Positions 16,872 to 24,942 of a stretch of DNA of 64,000 nucleotides are shown piece by piece (the first letter of the stretch is position 1; the number at the start of each line of letters is the position of its first letter). The notes beneath the pieces were generated by a model. It had not been told where the DNA came from and made no database searches. It worked only from the letters and a program-made list of their open reading frames with translations. Location of the stretch: NCBI RefSeq assembly GCF_003595175.1, contig NZ_CP032419.1, positions 1,860,001-1,924,000 on the forward strand, in the 5' to 3' direction. Source of the DNA: Pseudomonas cavernae. GTDB lineage: Bacteria > Pseudomonadota > Gammaproteobacteria > Pseudomonadales > Pseudomonadaceae. Both the position numbers and the translations under genes were made by a program.

Positions 16872-17921
16872 TTGAATCAGCCTCTCCGTATCGCCCTCAT
16901 CGGTGCCGGCGCCATGGGCCGCCAGCACTACCAGCACTTGCAGCAGCTGAGCGAGGCGCAACTCTGCGCCGTGGCCGATCCGGGCCCACAGACCGGTGCC
17001 TTCGCCGCCGAGTGCGGGGTGCCACATTTCGCCGATTACCGGCAGATGCTGGAGCAGGCCCGGCCGCAGGCGGCGATCATCGCCACGCCCAACAACCAGC
17101 ACGTCAGCACCATCCTGGACTGCATCGCCGCCGGGGTGCCGGTACTGGTGGAAAAGCCGGTGGGCGTACACCTCGACGAAGTGCGCGAGCTGGTCGCCGC
17201 CGCTGAGACTCATCGGGTGCCGGTGCTGGTCGGCCATCACCGCCGGCACAATCCGCTGATCGTCAAGGCCCGCGAACTGGTGGTCAGCGGCGTACTCGGG
17301 CGGCTGACCAACGTCACCGCGCTGTGGCAGTTGCAGAAGCCGGACAGCTACTTCGACATCCCCTGGCGCCGCGAGCCGGGCGCAGGAATGCTGCTGACCA
17401 ACCTGATCCACGACCTCGACCTGCTGCGCCACCTGTGCGGCGAGGTGCGCCAGGTACAGGCCTTCACCGATAACGGCGCGCGCGGTTTCGCCAACGAGGA
17501 CAGCGCCGCCGTGCTGCTGCAGTTCGACAACGGCGCGCTGGGCAGCCTGACCGGTTCCGACGCGGTGGCCGCGCCCTGGAGCTGGGAGCTGAATTCCGGG
17601 GAGAACCCGATCTACCCGCGTCAGTCCGACCAGTCCTGCTACCTGCTGGCCGGCACCCGCGGGGCGCTGAGCGTGCCGCAACTCAAGCGCTGGCAGTACG
17701 CCGAGGCCGGCGCCGGCTGGCATCAGCCGCTGCTGGCGGTGGATGAGCCGTTCAGCGCCGACGAGGCGCTACGCCTGCAACTGCAGCATTTCGTCCGCGT
17801 CGCCCGCGGCGAGGCCGAGCCGCTGGTCAGTGTCGCCGATGCCGGGCGCACCCTGGCGCTGATCGAGGCCATCCGCCAGGCGGCGGAAAGCGGCCGTGCC
17901 TGCGCGCCGGAGACGATCTGA
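16872..17921 (+). CDS. Gfo/Idh/MocA-family oxidoreductase
   Basis: A 349-residue NAD(P)-dependent dehydrogenase. The Rossmann motif IALIGAGAMGRQHYQ is at the N-terminus, the conserved VLVEKPVGVHLDE (the Glu-Lys-Pro motif) at about residues 96-108, and the C-terminal substrate domain contains HDLDLLRHLCG. The family oxidises a ring or sugar hydroxyl to a ketone. The start is TTG 16872 with agagga eight bases upstream. It is preceded by operators O2a/O2b and followed by an inverted repeat, then the TIM-barrel gene. The substrate is unknown; a cyclitol, sugar acid or hydroaromatic acid would fit the neighbours. Confidence 0.9.
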   Translation: MNQPLRIALIGAGAMGRQHYQHLQQLSEAQLCAVADPGPQTGAFAAECGVPHFADYRQMLEQARPQAAIIATPNNQHVSTILDCIAAGVPVLVEKPVGVHLDEVRELVAAAETHRVPVLVGHHRRHNPLIVKARELVVSGVLGRLTNVTALWQLQKPDSYFDIPWRREPGAGMLLTNLIHDLDLLRHLCGEVRQVQAFTDNGARGFANEDSAAVLLQFDNGALGSLTGSDAVAAPWSWELNSGENPIYPRQSDQSCYLLAGTRGALSVPQLKRWQYAEAGAGWHQPLLAVDEPFSADEALRLQLQHFVRVARGEAEPLVSVADAGRTLALIEAIRQAAESGRACAPETI

Positions 17922-17948
17922 ACAGCTGTACCTCCGTCGCGTATCGGT

Positions 17949-18126
17949 GGCGCCAATGAGTGCCGAAATTTGGTGTTTCCGTAGGGTGGGTTAGCCGCGT
18001 AGCGGCGTAACCCACCATCGGTGCCTTCCGGAATTGCCATTGCCGGCCTGACGGCCGGTCGGTGGGTTACGCCTTCGGCTAACCCACCCTACGTGAGGCC
18101 CTGCAACGCGTAATTGGGGCCGAACC
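17949..18126. repeat. Left 178 bp arm of an inverted repeat flanking the TIM-barrel gene
   Basis: GGCGCCAATGAGTGCCGAA through GTAGGGTGGGTTAGCCGCG, a GGCCTGACGGCCGG centre, and on to GAACC at about 18126. Its reverse complement is found, diverged, at 19013-19190. The inner portion is the common GTAGGGTGGGTTAG palindrome, but the homology extends well beyond it on both sides. Confidence 0.75.
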
Positions 18127-18160
18127 AGAAGCAAATCCATCAATCCCTAAAGTGATGACC

Positions 18161-18976
18161 ATGAGCGAACGTATCCTTTCCCTTGCCGCCCTGACCGTCC
18201 TCGAACTGTCGCCGCCGGAGATGGTGGAAGTGGCCGCGCGTACCGGCTACAGCCATGTCGGCCTGCGTCTGGTGCCGGCCACCGCCGAGGAGCGACACTT
18301 TCCGCTGCTGGCCGATGCCGGCCTGCGCCGGCAGACCCAGGTGCGCCTGCGCGACACCGGCATCCAAGTGCTGGATATCGAAATCCTGCGTCTCAAGCCG
18401 GAAACCCGCGTGGCCGACTTCGAGGCGATCCTCGCCGTCGGTGCCGAGTTCGGCGCCAGCGAACTGCTGATCGCCGGCAACGACCCCGACGAGGCGCGGC
18501 TGACCGCCAACTTCGCCGCGTTGTGCGACCTGGCCAGTGGCTATGGCATCTACCCGCACCTGGAGTTCATGCCCTGGACCGACGCCCGCGACCTGACTCA
18601 GGCCGTGCGCATCGTCGAGACGGCCGGACGCACCAACGGCGGCGTGCTGGTCGATGCCTTCCACTTCAACCGTTCCGGCTCGTCGCTGGACGACCTGGCC
18701 AAGCTGGCGCCGGCGCGCCTGCGCTATGCGCAGCTGTGCGACGTCGCCGGTCCGCGCCCGGACGACATGAATGAAATTCTCCGCCAGGCGCGTAACGAGC
18801 GGCGTTTCCCCGGCGATGGCGACTGCGATCTGCGCGGCCTGCTGCGTTGTCTGCCGGCGAATATCCCGCTGAGCCTGGAGATCCCGACCCGCCACTTGCT
18901 GGAGCAGGGCGTCAGCGCCCTGCAACGGGCGCAGATGGCGATGGATAAGACCGGCGCCCTGCTGCGCCAGTTGTAA
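18161..18976 (+). CDS. TIM-barrel sugar-phosphate isomerase / dehydratase-like protein
   Basis: A 271-residue protein of the AP-endonuclease-2 / xylose-isomerase-like TIM-barrel superfamily. Metal-ligand-type acidic and His residues appear in PHLEFMPW, GVLVDAFHFNRSG, YAQLCDVAGPRP and LSLEIPT. The family includes hydroxypyruvate isomerase, inosose dehydratase IolE and 3-dehydroshikimate dehydratase. Next to a Gfo/Idh dehydrogenase this resembles a dehydrogenase-dehydratase pair; a stand-alone dehydroshikimate dehydratase is one option, not proven. ATGs at 18155 and 18161 and a GTG at 18152 are all possible starts; no clear ribosome site decides. The gene lies between 178 bp inverted repeats. 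Confidence 0.85.
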   Translation: MSERILSLAALTVLELSPPEMVEVAARTGYSHVGLRLVPATAEERHFPLLADAGLRRQTQVRLRDTGIQVLDIEILRLKPETRVADFEAILAVGAEFGASELLIAGNDPDEARLTANFAALCDLASGYGIYPHLEFMPWTDARDLTQAVRIVETAGRTNGGVLVDAFHFNRSGSSLDDLAKLAPARLRYAQLCDVAGPRPDDMNEILRQARNERRFPGDGDCDLRGLLRCLPANIPLSLEIPTRHLLEQGVSALQRAQMAMDKTGALLRQL

Positions 18977-18981
18977 AAATC

Positions 18982-19010
18982 AGCCCCTCATTCATGGCGA
19001 GGGCTTTTTC
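18982..19010 (+). terminator. Intrinsic terminator after the TIM-barrel gene
   Basis: AGCCCCTC-attcatggc-GAGGGCT followed by TTTTTC, five bases past the stop codon. Confidence 0.85.
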
Positions 19011-19012
19011 TT

Positions 19013-19190
19013 GGTTCTGTCTCAGTTGGGTGTTGCATGGTCTCGCGTAGGGTGGGTTTGCCGAAGGCGTAACCCACCGACCGGCCGTCAGACCGGCAAT
19101 GACGATGCTTTGTGGCATCGGTGGTGGGTTACGCCGCTACGCGGCTAACCCACCCTACGGAAATTCCGGGCTTCGGCAGTCATCAGCGCC
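19013..19190. repeat. Right 178 bp arm of the inverted repeat
   Basis: GGTTCTGTCTCAGTTGGGTG through the GTAGGGTGGGTT palindrome and GCCGTCAGACCGGC centre to CATCAGCGCC. Reverse-complemented, it aligns with 17949-18126 over its full length with substitutions. The remaining gap to the EamA gene holds only the O3 operator. Confidence 0.75.
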
Positions 19191-19250
19191 AACAACACGC
19201 AACTGGGACATAGCCTTTTGCTACTCGCTAGCCGTAGGTCGAATTGAGCG

Positions 19251-19271
19251 ATGGAACCGGGTTCTATATTC
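19251..19271. promoter_or_regulatory. Putative shared operator O3 before the EamA gene
   Basis: GGAACCGGGTTCTATATTC (19253-19271) shares GGTTCYATATTC with O1 and the GAACC-N-GGTTC dyad with O2. It lies 60 bp upstream of the transporter start. Confidence 0.6.
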
Positions 19272-19330
19272 TTTCGCGCCTGTTCACCATACACGGTCGC
19301 GGCCTTAGCCGGCCCGACCAGGGAAGCCCG

Positions 19331-20212
19331 ATGAGTACCCCCCGCGTGCCGCTGTCCGGCACCAACCAGCCTTTCAAGGGCATCCTGCTGATCGTCCTGG
19401 CGACCTTGCTGTTCTCCAGCCACGACGCCCTGTCGAAATACCTGTCCGGTTTCTACCCGATCATCATGGTGGTGTGGGCGCGCTATCTGGTGCACACCCT
19501 GCTGATGGCCGGGATCTTCCTGCCGCAGTCCGGTCTGCGCGTGCTGCGCACCAAGCGACCGCTGCTGCAGGCGCTACGTGCCTTGTGCCTGCTCGGCACC
19601 AGCCTGCTGTTCACCTCCGGGCTGCTGTTCATCCCGCTGGCGGAGGCCACTGCGGTCAACTTCCTCGCCCCGGTGCTGGTCACCGCGCTGTCGGTGCCGC
19701 TGCTCGGCGAGCGGGTCAGCCTCGGCCAGTGGCTGGCGGTGTCGGCGGGCTTCGTCGGCGTGCTGATCATCGTCCACCCGGGTGGCGCGCTGTTCACCCC
19801 GGCGATCCTCCTGCCACTCGGCTCGGCGCTGTGCTTCTGCTTCTACCAGCTGCTCACGCGCAAGCTCAGCGAGATCGACAGCCCGACCACCAGCAACTTC
19901 TTTGCCGGCCTGTTCAACACCCTGCTGATGAGTGGGCTGGTGGTGTTCTTCTGGCAGCTGCCGAGCTTCGGCCACGCCTTGCTGATGCTGGCCCTGGGCG
20001 GCTGCGGGATGACCGCGCACCTGCTCCTGACCCAGGCCTTCCGGCATGCCGCCCCGGCCTTGCTGGCGCCGTTCGGATATTGCCAGATCGTGTTTGCCGG
20101 CCTGCTCGGCTTCCTGCTCTTCGCCCACACCCCGGATGCCACCGCCCTGGTCGGCATCGCGGTGATCTGCCTGAGCGGCCTCGCCGCTGCCTGGCAGCAG
20201 CGCGGCCGCTGA
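19331..20212 (+). CDS. EamA/DMT-family inner membrane transporter
   Basis: A 293-residue protein with about ten hydrophobic helices arranged as two EamA repeats (residues about 16-145 and 155-285). It shows PLLGERVSLGQWLAVSAGFVGV, typical of the helix 4-5 region. The drug/metabolite superfamily exports or imports small metabolites. ATG 19331 has gggaag upstream; the longer frame from 19244 would start in the operator. Its promoter carries the motif shared with the FAD dehydrogenase and Gfo/Idh genes, so it probably moves the substrate or a product of that set. The stop TGA is duplicated at the far side of repeat R4. Confidence 0.9.
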   Translation: MSTPRVPLSGTNQPFKGILLIVLATLLFSSHDALSKYLSGFYPIIMVVWARYLVHTLLMAGIFLPQSGLRVLRTKRPLLQALRALCLLGTSLLFTSGLLFIPLAEATAVNFLAPVLVTALSVPLLGERVSLGQWLAVSAGFVGVLIIVHPGGALFTPAILLPLGSALCFCFYQLLTRKLSEIDSPTTSNFFAGLFNTLLMSGLVVFFWQLPSFGHALLMLALGGCGMTAHLLLTQAFRHAAPALLAPFGYCQIVFAGLLGFLLFAHTPDATALVGIAVICLSGLAAAWQQRGR

Positions 20213-20355
20213 GAGCCTGTTTACGATCTCGCGAGCTAGAGTCAAACAAGGCGCAACGACCAACGGGTCGCGCTGAAGCGCGTTAGCCGCAAGCGGCTTG
20301 CCGAAGCCGTTTTCAACGCAGTTTGACCGACGCGCAGCAGATCGTAGACAGGTTC
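20213..20355. repeat. TNA-repeat element, copy R4 (143 bp)
   Basis: GAGCCTGTTTACGATCTCGC at the left; right end GATCGTAGACAGGTTC. Flanked by TGA on both sides (20210-20212 and 20356-20358). The left TGA is the EamA stop codon. Confidence 0.88.
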
Positions 20356-20565
20356 TGAGACGGTTTCTTCTACTTGGGCGCGAGTGACGCGCCTGGAGAG
20401 GGGCGGATTTATCCGAAAACGCCGAAACTCAAGCGGCGGATGGTCGCTACTCGTAATGCGAGTCCCAATCCGCGGGTGTCAGCGTCGCTTGTCTGGCAAT
20501 GAAATTCCTGAGAAAAAGCTGCCCGGGCAGCCATCCGTGGGCCAGCACATGAACGAGAGTGAGTG

Positions 20566-20907
20566 ATGAGCAACGAATTGCAGGTGGTAGACATTCAGCT
20601 GGGCGACGGCAAAGCAGTGGTCAAAGGCGCCTTGATCACTACCCAGTACAACGGTTTTCTGGAGGACGGCAGCAAGTTCGACTCCTCCTATGATCGCGGC
20701 AAGCCTTTTCAGTGCGTGATCGGCAGCGGACGCGTGATCAAGGGCTGGGATCAGGGACTCATGGGCATGAAAGTCGGCGGTAAGCGCAAACTCTTCGTGC
20801 CGGCCCACCTCGCCTATGGCGAAAGACAGATCGGCGCCCACATCAAGCCGAATTCCAACCTGATCTTCGAGATCGAGCTGCTGGAAGTGCTGACGCGGGA
20901 CGATTGA
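20566..20907 (+). CDS. FKBP-type peptidyl-prolyl cis-trans isomerase
   Basis: A 113-residue single FKBP domain. It shows the typical pattern: GALITTQYNGFLEDGSKFDSSYDRGKPF, VIGSGRVIKGWDQGLMGMKVGGKRKLFVPAHLAYG, then NLIFEIELLEV. There is no signal peptide, so it is cytoplasmic; it catalyses proline isomerisation during folding. ATG 20566 follows GTG 20563; gagagtgag is the likely ribosome site. Monocistronic. Between repeat R4 and this gene I see no other coding sequence. Confidence 0.95.
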   Translation: MSNELQVVDIQLGDGKAVVKGALITTQYNGFLEDGSKFDSSYDRGKPFQCVIGSGRVIKGWDQGLMGMKVGGKRKLFVPAHLAYGERQIGAHIKPNSNLIFEIELLEVLTRDD

Positions 20908-20981
20908 TGGCCGTCTGAATCCCCCCGTTTTAGCTCGACTTCGGTCATGCCCAAACGGCAGCAGCCGAGCCTTCCTTCTCC

Positions 20982-21010
20982 CCACCTTCCCGCCTCGGGG
21001 GGAAGGTGGC
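20982..21010. terminator. Hairpin between convergent FKBP and hypothetical genes
   Basis: CCACCTTCCC ... GGGGAAGGTGG, a 10 bp stem with a small loop in the convergent gap. There is no T-run, so it may be a termination or processing hairpin. Confidence 0.5.
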
Positions 21011-21062
21011 TTTGCGGAAGGGGCATACGGCAATTTTCAGGCGCTGGGATCACGCAACGCTG

Positions 21063-21614
21063 TCACTGCTCGTCATCGGCGTCGACATCGTCCTCGCTCT
21101 TGGGAATACCCGCGGCGAACCAGCTCGTGCTGGCCGCACTGCGGATCAGGAGCACAGGGTTGTTACAGGGAAAGGCGGGCGCCGGCGCAAGCAAATCGTC
21201 GATCGTGAAGTCGCCGTCGGCCTCGAGCGGGACGCCGGCAAGGTTCGAGCTGCTCTGGGTGAATGAGTTAGGCTCTTCGGCTGCACAAATCAGCGTGGCA
21301 AACACCGACTGTCCGCCCGTGAAGCCGATGTTGTTGCCGCCCCCTAACAGCAACCCCTTGCCCTCGACCAGGATCTGTCCGCTGATGCTCACCTCGGCTT
21401 CCAGTCTCCTGATCACCCAGATCTGACCAGCGGGTTGGACGCCGCGGACGATGTTGCGGTTGACGACCTCGGCGGTTGCCCCCGTCCCTACGCCGCTGGA
21501 GACGGGCAGGACGCCGATGCCACCCTTGAATCTAGCGAGGCTGTCATCGGCTACGACGGATGAGGCGAGGACTCCTGCAATGAGGAGTGCGGATGCAGCT
21601 AGCAGTTTCTTCAT
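21063..21614 (-). CDS. Secreted hypothetical protein, 183 aa
   Basis: A signal peptide is clear (MKKLLAASALLIAGVLASSVVA, cleavage near residue 22). The mature protein starts DDSLARFKGGIGVLPVSSG, has several glycine-rich stretches, two or more cysteines (LICAAE, FPCNNP) and a strongly acidic C-terminal tail (SEDDVDADDEQ). I recognise the style of small exported Pseudomonas hypothetical proteins but no function. A good ribosome site (aggagga) precedes the ATG. It stands alone. Confidence 0.8.
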   Translation of the reverse strand: MKKLLAASALLIAGVLASSVVADDSLARFKGGIGVLPVSSGVGTGATAEVVNRNIVRGVQPAGQIWVIRRLEAEVSISGQILVEGKGLLLGGGNNIGFTGGQSVFATLICAAEEPNSFTQSSSNLAGVPLEADGDFTIDDLLAPAPAFPCNNPVLLIRSAASTSWFAAGIPKSEDDVDADDEQ

Positions 21615-22114
21615 GACTGTTCCTCCTTTTCAGGTCGCGATCGCATCCCCAAGAACTTGGCGCTTCGGGGGCAGTCGCTTCGCAGTGAGAGGAGGGTGGT
21701 CCGTGATCCCTTATTGCAAGGGGAACGCTCGCCAAAAGCCTTTGGATGCGTCAGACATAGGGGAAAATCAAACGCTGTCTCGTCAATGGCCGCTGTTGCT
21801 TCAGCTCGGACAAATCCTCCTCTCCCTTCGCTGGAGTTGGGGCCTGACGTCGTATCACCGGCCGGCGAGCAACAAAACTGTTGTGCGCTCCGATTTCAGC
21901 CCCTCCGTCCGCCAGAGCTGGCACGGGCGCAAACGACTCATCGGCGTGGTGCTGGAACTCTGGAAGTACTCCACACCCGAGTATAGGCCCTCCACACCTG
22001 TCGCCCATTCCATACGTCCGACGGCAGGTGAGGGCGGTCTCACTAAAGAAGCCAAAGCGGATTCACCCCGCTATTGCGTTTAAAATCCGGCACAACCCCT
22101 AAGTGATATGAGCC
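21615..22114. other. 500 bp gap without a convincing gene
   Basis: Several short frames occur on both strands, but none has a ribosome site, family features or consistent codon use. The composition is less GC-rich than the surrounding genes, like the methyltransferase that follows. Confidence 0.6.
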
Positions 22115-23080
22115 ATGAACTCAGAAGCCATCGGCACCCTGCATCAGCATTTAATCTCCGCCTTAAGTTCCGCACCTGATGAAGCGCGCCGCCTGTTTCA
22201 CGGCAGAGGGCAGTGCTGGTCGGGGCTTGAGCATGTCACCGCAGACTGGTTACAAGGCGTGCTGCTGGTTTCCCTCTTCAGGGAGCCGAGTGAGCCAGAA
22301 CTAGTCGCTTTAAAACACATGCTCATGGCCTTAACCGAATCACCGGCTTGGCGGCAAAGCCAAGCGCAAAAACTTCTCTTGCAACACCGTTACTTGCAGG
22401 ACAGCCCAACTGAATTTCTGCTGGGTGATGCAGTGGATGAATGGCTAATCACCGAGAACGGCCTGCGCTATAAATTGGATTTAGGCAAAAAACAAAATAA
22501 CGGTTTGTTCTTGGATATGCGCTATGGCCGCCGCTGGGTTCAAGCTCAGGCCCAAGGCAAGCGGGTGCTGAATCTGTTTGCCTACACCTGCGGCTTCTCG
22601 GTTGCCGCCATTGCCGGCGGCGCGGAGCATGTGGTGAATCTGGACATGGCCAAAGCGGCCTTGAGCCGTGGGCGAGATAATCATCGACTGAATCAGCATG
22701 ATTTAAACAGGGTAAGTTTTTTAGGTCATGAGTTGTTTAAATCATGGGGCAAAGTAACGAAATATGGCCCCTATGACCTGATCATCATCGACCCGCCCTC
22801 TTTCCAGAAGGGCAGCTTTGCATTGACCAAGGATTATCAAAGAATACTGCGTCGCCTGCCTGATTTGCTTACCGCGCAGGGTACGGTACTGGCCTGTATC
22901 AATGACCCGGCCGTAGGCCCGGACTTTTTAATTGCAGGCATGACCAATGAGGCGCCAAGTCTGAGTTTCGAACAGCGGTTGGAAAACCCGCCAGAGTTTG
23001 CCGACATCAATCCCGATAGCGGGTTGAAGGCCTTGGTATTTACCCAAGCCGGCCGTATCGCCGCGAACCATTGCGCGTAG
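22115..23080 (+). CDS. RlmI/RlmK-like class I SAM-dependent methyltransferase
   Basis: A 321-residue methyltransferase. The SAM-binding motif is VLNLFAYTCGFSVAAIAGGA (about residues 150-169), preceded by NGLFLDMRYGRRWV and followed by the catalytic-type motif DPPSFQKG. This combination belongs to the COG1092 group (RlmI, RlmL C-terminal domain), which methylates rRNA or related substrates. There is no N-terminal PUA domain, so it is shorter than RlmI. Codon use is visibly more AT-rich than its neighbours, with a large hairpin downstream; acquisition from another lineage is possible. Confidence 0.85.
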   Translation: MNSEAIGTLHQHLISALSSAPDEARRLFHGRGQCWSGLEHVTADWLQGVLLVSLFREPSEPELVALKHMLMALTESPAWRQSQAQKLLLQHRYLQDSPTEFLLGDAVDEWLITENGLRYKLDLGKKQNNGLFLDMRYGRRWVQAQAQGKRVLNLFAYTCGFSVAAIAGGAEHVVNLDMAKAALSRGRDNHRLNQHDLNRVSFLGHELFKSWGKVTKYGPYDLIIIDPPSFQKGSFALTKDYQRILRRLPDLLTAQGTVLACINDPAVGPDFLIAGMTNEAPSLSFEQRLENPPEFADINPDSGLKALVFTQAGRIAANHCA

Positions 23081-23223
23081 TGCCGGCCCTGCCTGGATAA
23101 CTCTGGCGCCTAAGGTTTTAAACGTATTCGAGTGCCCCGCGCGTATCAGCAGGGGATTATTCACTGAAACTCCTCCTGGACCACGCAACTTGGGCCAGCA
23201 ATACCCTCGACGCTAACGCAGCT

Positions 23224-23269
23224 AAAAGGGTGGTAGTGATTCATCTGAATAAATCACTACCACCCCTTA
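23224..23269. terminator. Long perfect hairpin after the methyltransferase
   Basis: GGGTGGTAGTGATT / AATCACTACCACCC, a 14 bp perfect stem with a loop of about 9 bases, flanked by AAAA on the left and TTA on the right. It is probably a terminator, better formed for the minus strand (ends CCCTTTTAG). The 285 bp gap holds nothing else recognisable. Confidence 0.6.
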
Positions 23270-23365
23270 GCGCTCGGCCTATGCTTCCCAGGGCCGCGCC
23301 CTGTCGACTGCAGTCGCCACGGTCCCTGTGTTCCGAACCGCTTTTTCTTCCCGAGGAGGAGCGTC

Positions 23366-24928
23366 ATGCGTGTTAGTTCTTGCTTCAGCGCAATACTGCT
23401 CGCCTTGCTGGCCCTGTCCGCCTGTTCAGACGAGGACAAGACGCCCGCCGCGCAGGCGCCGACCGCCACCGCGGCTACTTCCGCCCCGGCTGTCCCGGCC
23501 GCTACTCCCGCCCCGGCCGCGCCAGCGCCCGCTCCCGCCCCGGCGGCGCCAGCCGAGGTCGTGTTCACGCCGGAGCAGCTTGACCAGATGCTGGCGCCGC
23601 TGGCCCTGTATCCGGACTCGCTGCTGGCCCAGGTGCTGATGGCGGCGACCTATCCGGGCAATGTCGCCGATGCGGTGGCCTGGTCCAAGGCGCATCCGGA
23701 TGCCAGCGGCGACGCCGCCGTCAAGCAGGTCGCCAACCAGCCCTGGGATCCCAGTGTGCAGTCACTGGTCGCCTTCCCGCAGGTGCTGGACACCCTCGGC
23801 CAGGACCCGGCCTGGGTACAGAAGGTCGGCGACGCCTTCCTCGCCCAGCCCGACGCCGTGATGGACTCGGTGCAACGTCTGCGCCGCAAGGCGCAAGCCG
23901 CCGGCCACCTGGAGTCCAACGAGCAGCAGCTCGTCACCGTGCAGCCCGCCGCCGCGGCGCCAGAGCCAGCCCCCGCGCCGGCCGACTCGACGGTGGCGGT
24001 GCAGCAGGCCGCCCCGGCGCAGACCATCGTCATCCAGCCGACCAATCCGCAGGTGGTCTACGTGCCCAGCTACAACCCCAGCGTGGTCTACGGCACCTGG
24101 CCCTATCCGTCCTCGCCGCCGGCCTATTACCCACCGTCGCCGGGCTACACCATCGGCACCGCGCTGGCCGCCGGCCTGGCCTTCGGCACCGGCGTGGCGA
24201 TCGTCAATTCGCTGTGGGGCGACTGCGACTGGGATCATCATGACGTCGACATCGACGTCAACCGCTACAACAACCTCAACGTCAACCGCCAGCTCAACGT
24301 CAACCAGAACACCTGGCAGCACAACCCGATCAACCGCAATGGCGTGCCTTATCGCGACAGCGCCAGCCGCGAACAATACGGTCGGCGCCTGGCCGGCACC
24401 GAGCAACGCGACGCCTTTCGCGGCCACGATCCGGCGCGCGCCAGTGAACGCGAGCGTGCGCGCCAGAGCCTGAGCCAGCACGGCATAGCGGCCCCGGCGA
24501 CCAGCAACCAACAGGCCCGCGAGCGCGCCCAGGCGGCGGGCCGCGATCTGCGCAACGAGCCGCAGTTGCGCGAACGGGCCCAGACCGCGGGTCGTGACTC
24601 GCAGGCGCGGCAGCGCGCCCAGGCTACCGTGCAGTCGCGCCAACACGCCCAGACTCAGGGCGGTGGTCAGCAGCTGCGCCAGCGCGCGCAGAGCAATCCG
24701 CAGGTCCGCCAGCAAGTGCGTCAGCAGCACGCCCGCACGCAGGCACCGCGCAACAATGCCTTCGTCGGTGCGCGCAACCCTTCGCAGACGCACGCCTACG
24801 CCAGCCGCGGCCAGGTCAGTCATGCCGCCGCCAGTCGGCCGCAGGCATCGCGTGCCGCCAGCCGCCCAGTCCAACGACCCGCGCACGCGCCGTCCCAGGG
24901 CGGCGGCGGTGGCTTCCATCGGCGCTGA
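23366..24928 (+). CDS. DUF3300 lipoprotein with Gln/Arg-rich tail
   Basis: A 520-residue predicted lipoprotein (lipobox LSAC, Cys20). An Ala/Pro linker (about 30-63) leads into the DUF3300 domain: FTPEQLDQMLAPLALYPDSL, AYSW-type AVAWSKAHPDASGDAAVKQV, then PTNPQVVYVPSYNPSVVYGTW. A glycine/alanine membrane-like stretch (about 258-280) and a long tail of RERAQ/ARQRAQ repeats rich in Gln, Arg and Ala follow. The family function is unknown; it is often encoded next to DUF2950, as here, 14 bp apart. The tail looks intrinsically disordered. Confidence 0.88.
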   Translation: MRVSSCFSAILLALLALSACSDEDKTPAAQAPTATAATSAPAVPAATPAPAAPAPAPAPAAPAEVVFTPEQLDQMLAPLALYPDSLLAQVLMAATYPGNVADAVAWSKAHPDASGDAAVKQVANQPWDPSVQSLVAFPQVLDTLGQDPAWVQKVGDAFLAQPDAVMDSVQRLRRKAQAAGHLESNEQQLVTVQPAAAAPEPAPAPADSTVAVQQAAPAQTIVIQPTNPQVVYVPSYNPSVVYGTWPYPSSPPAYYPPSPGYTIGTALAAGLAFGTGVAIVNSLWGDCDWDHHDVDIDVNRYNNLNVNRQLNVNQNTWQHNPINRNGVPYRDSASREQYGRRLAGTEQRDAFRGHDPARASERERARQSLSQHGIAAPATSNQQARERAQAAGRDLRNEPQLRERAQTAGRDSQARQRAQATVQSRQHAQTQGGGQQLRQRAQSNPQVRQQVRQQHARTQAPRNNAFVGARNPSQTHAYASRGQVSHAAASRPQASRAASRPVQRPAHAPSQGGGGGFHRR

Positions 24929-24942
24929 CAGGAGACTCGCCC

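Noticed and set aside
20384-20566. 60-codon frame before the FKBP gene
   Set aside because: Basic, low-complexity product without ribosome site or conservation signal.
23224-23269. Integron-type attC site after the methyltransferase
   Set aside because: The hairpin is long and perfect, but I could not find the paired core sites (GTTRRRY/RYYYAAC) in the right positions, nor an integrase.
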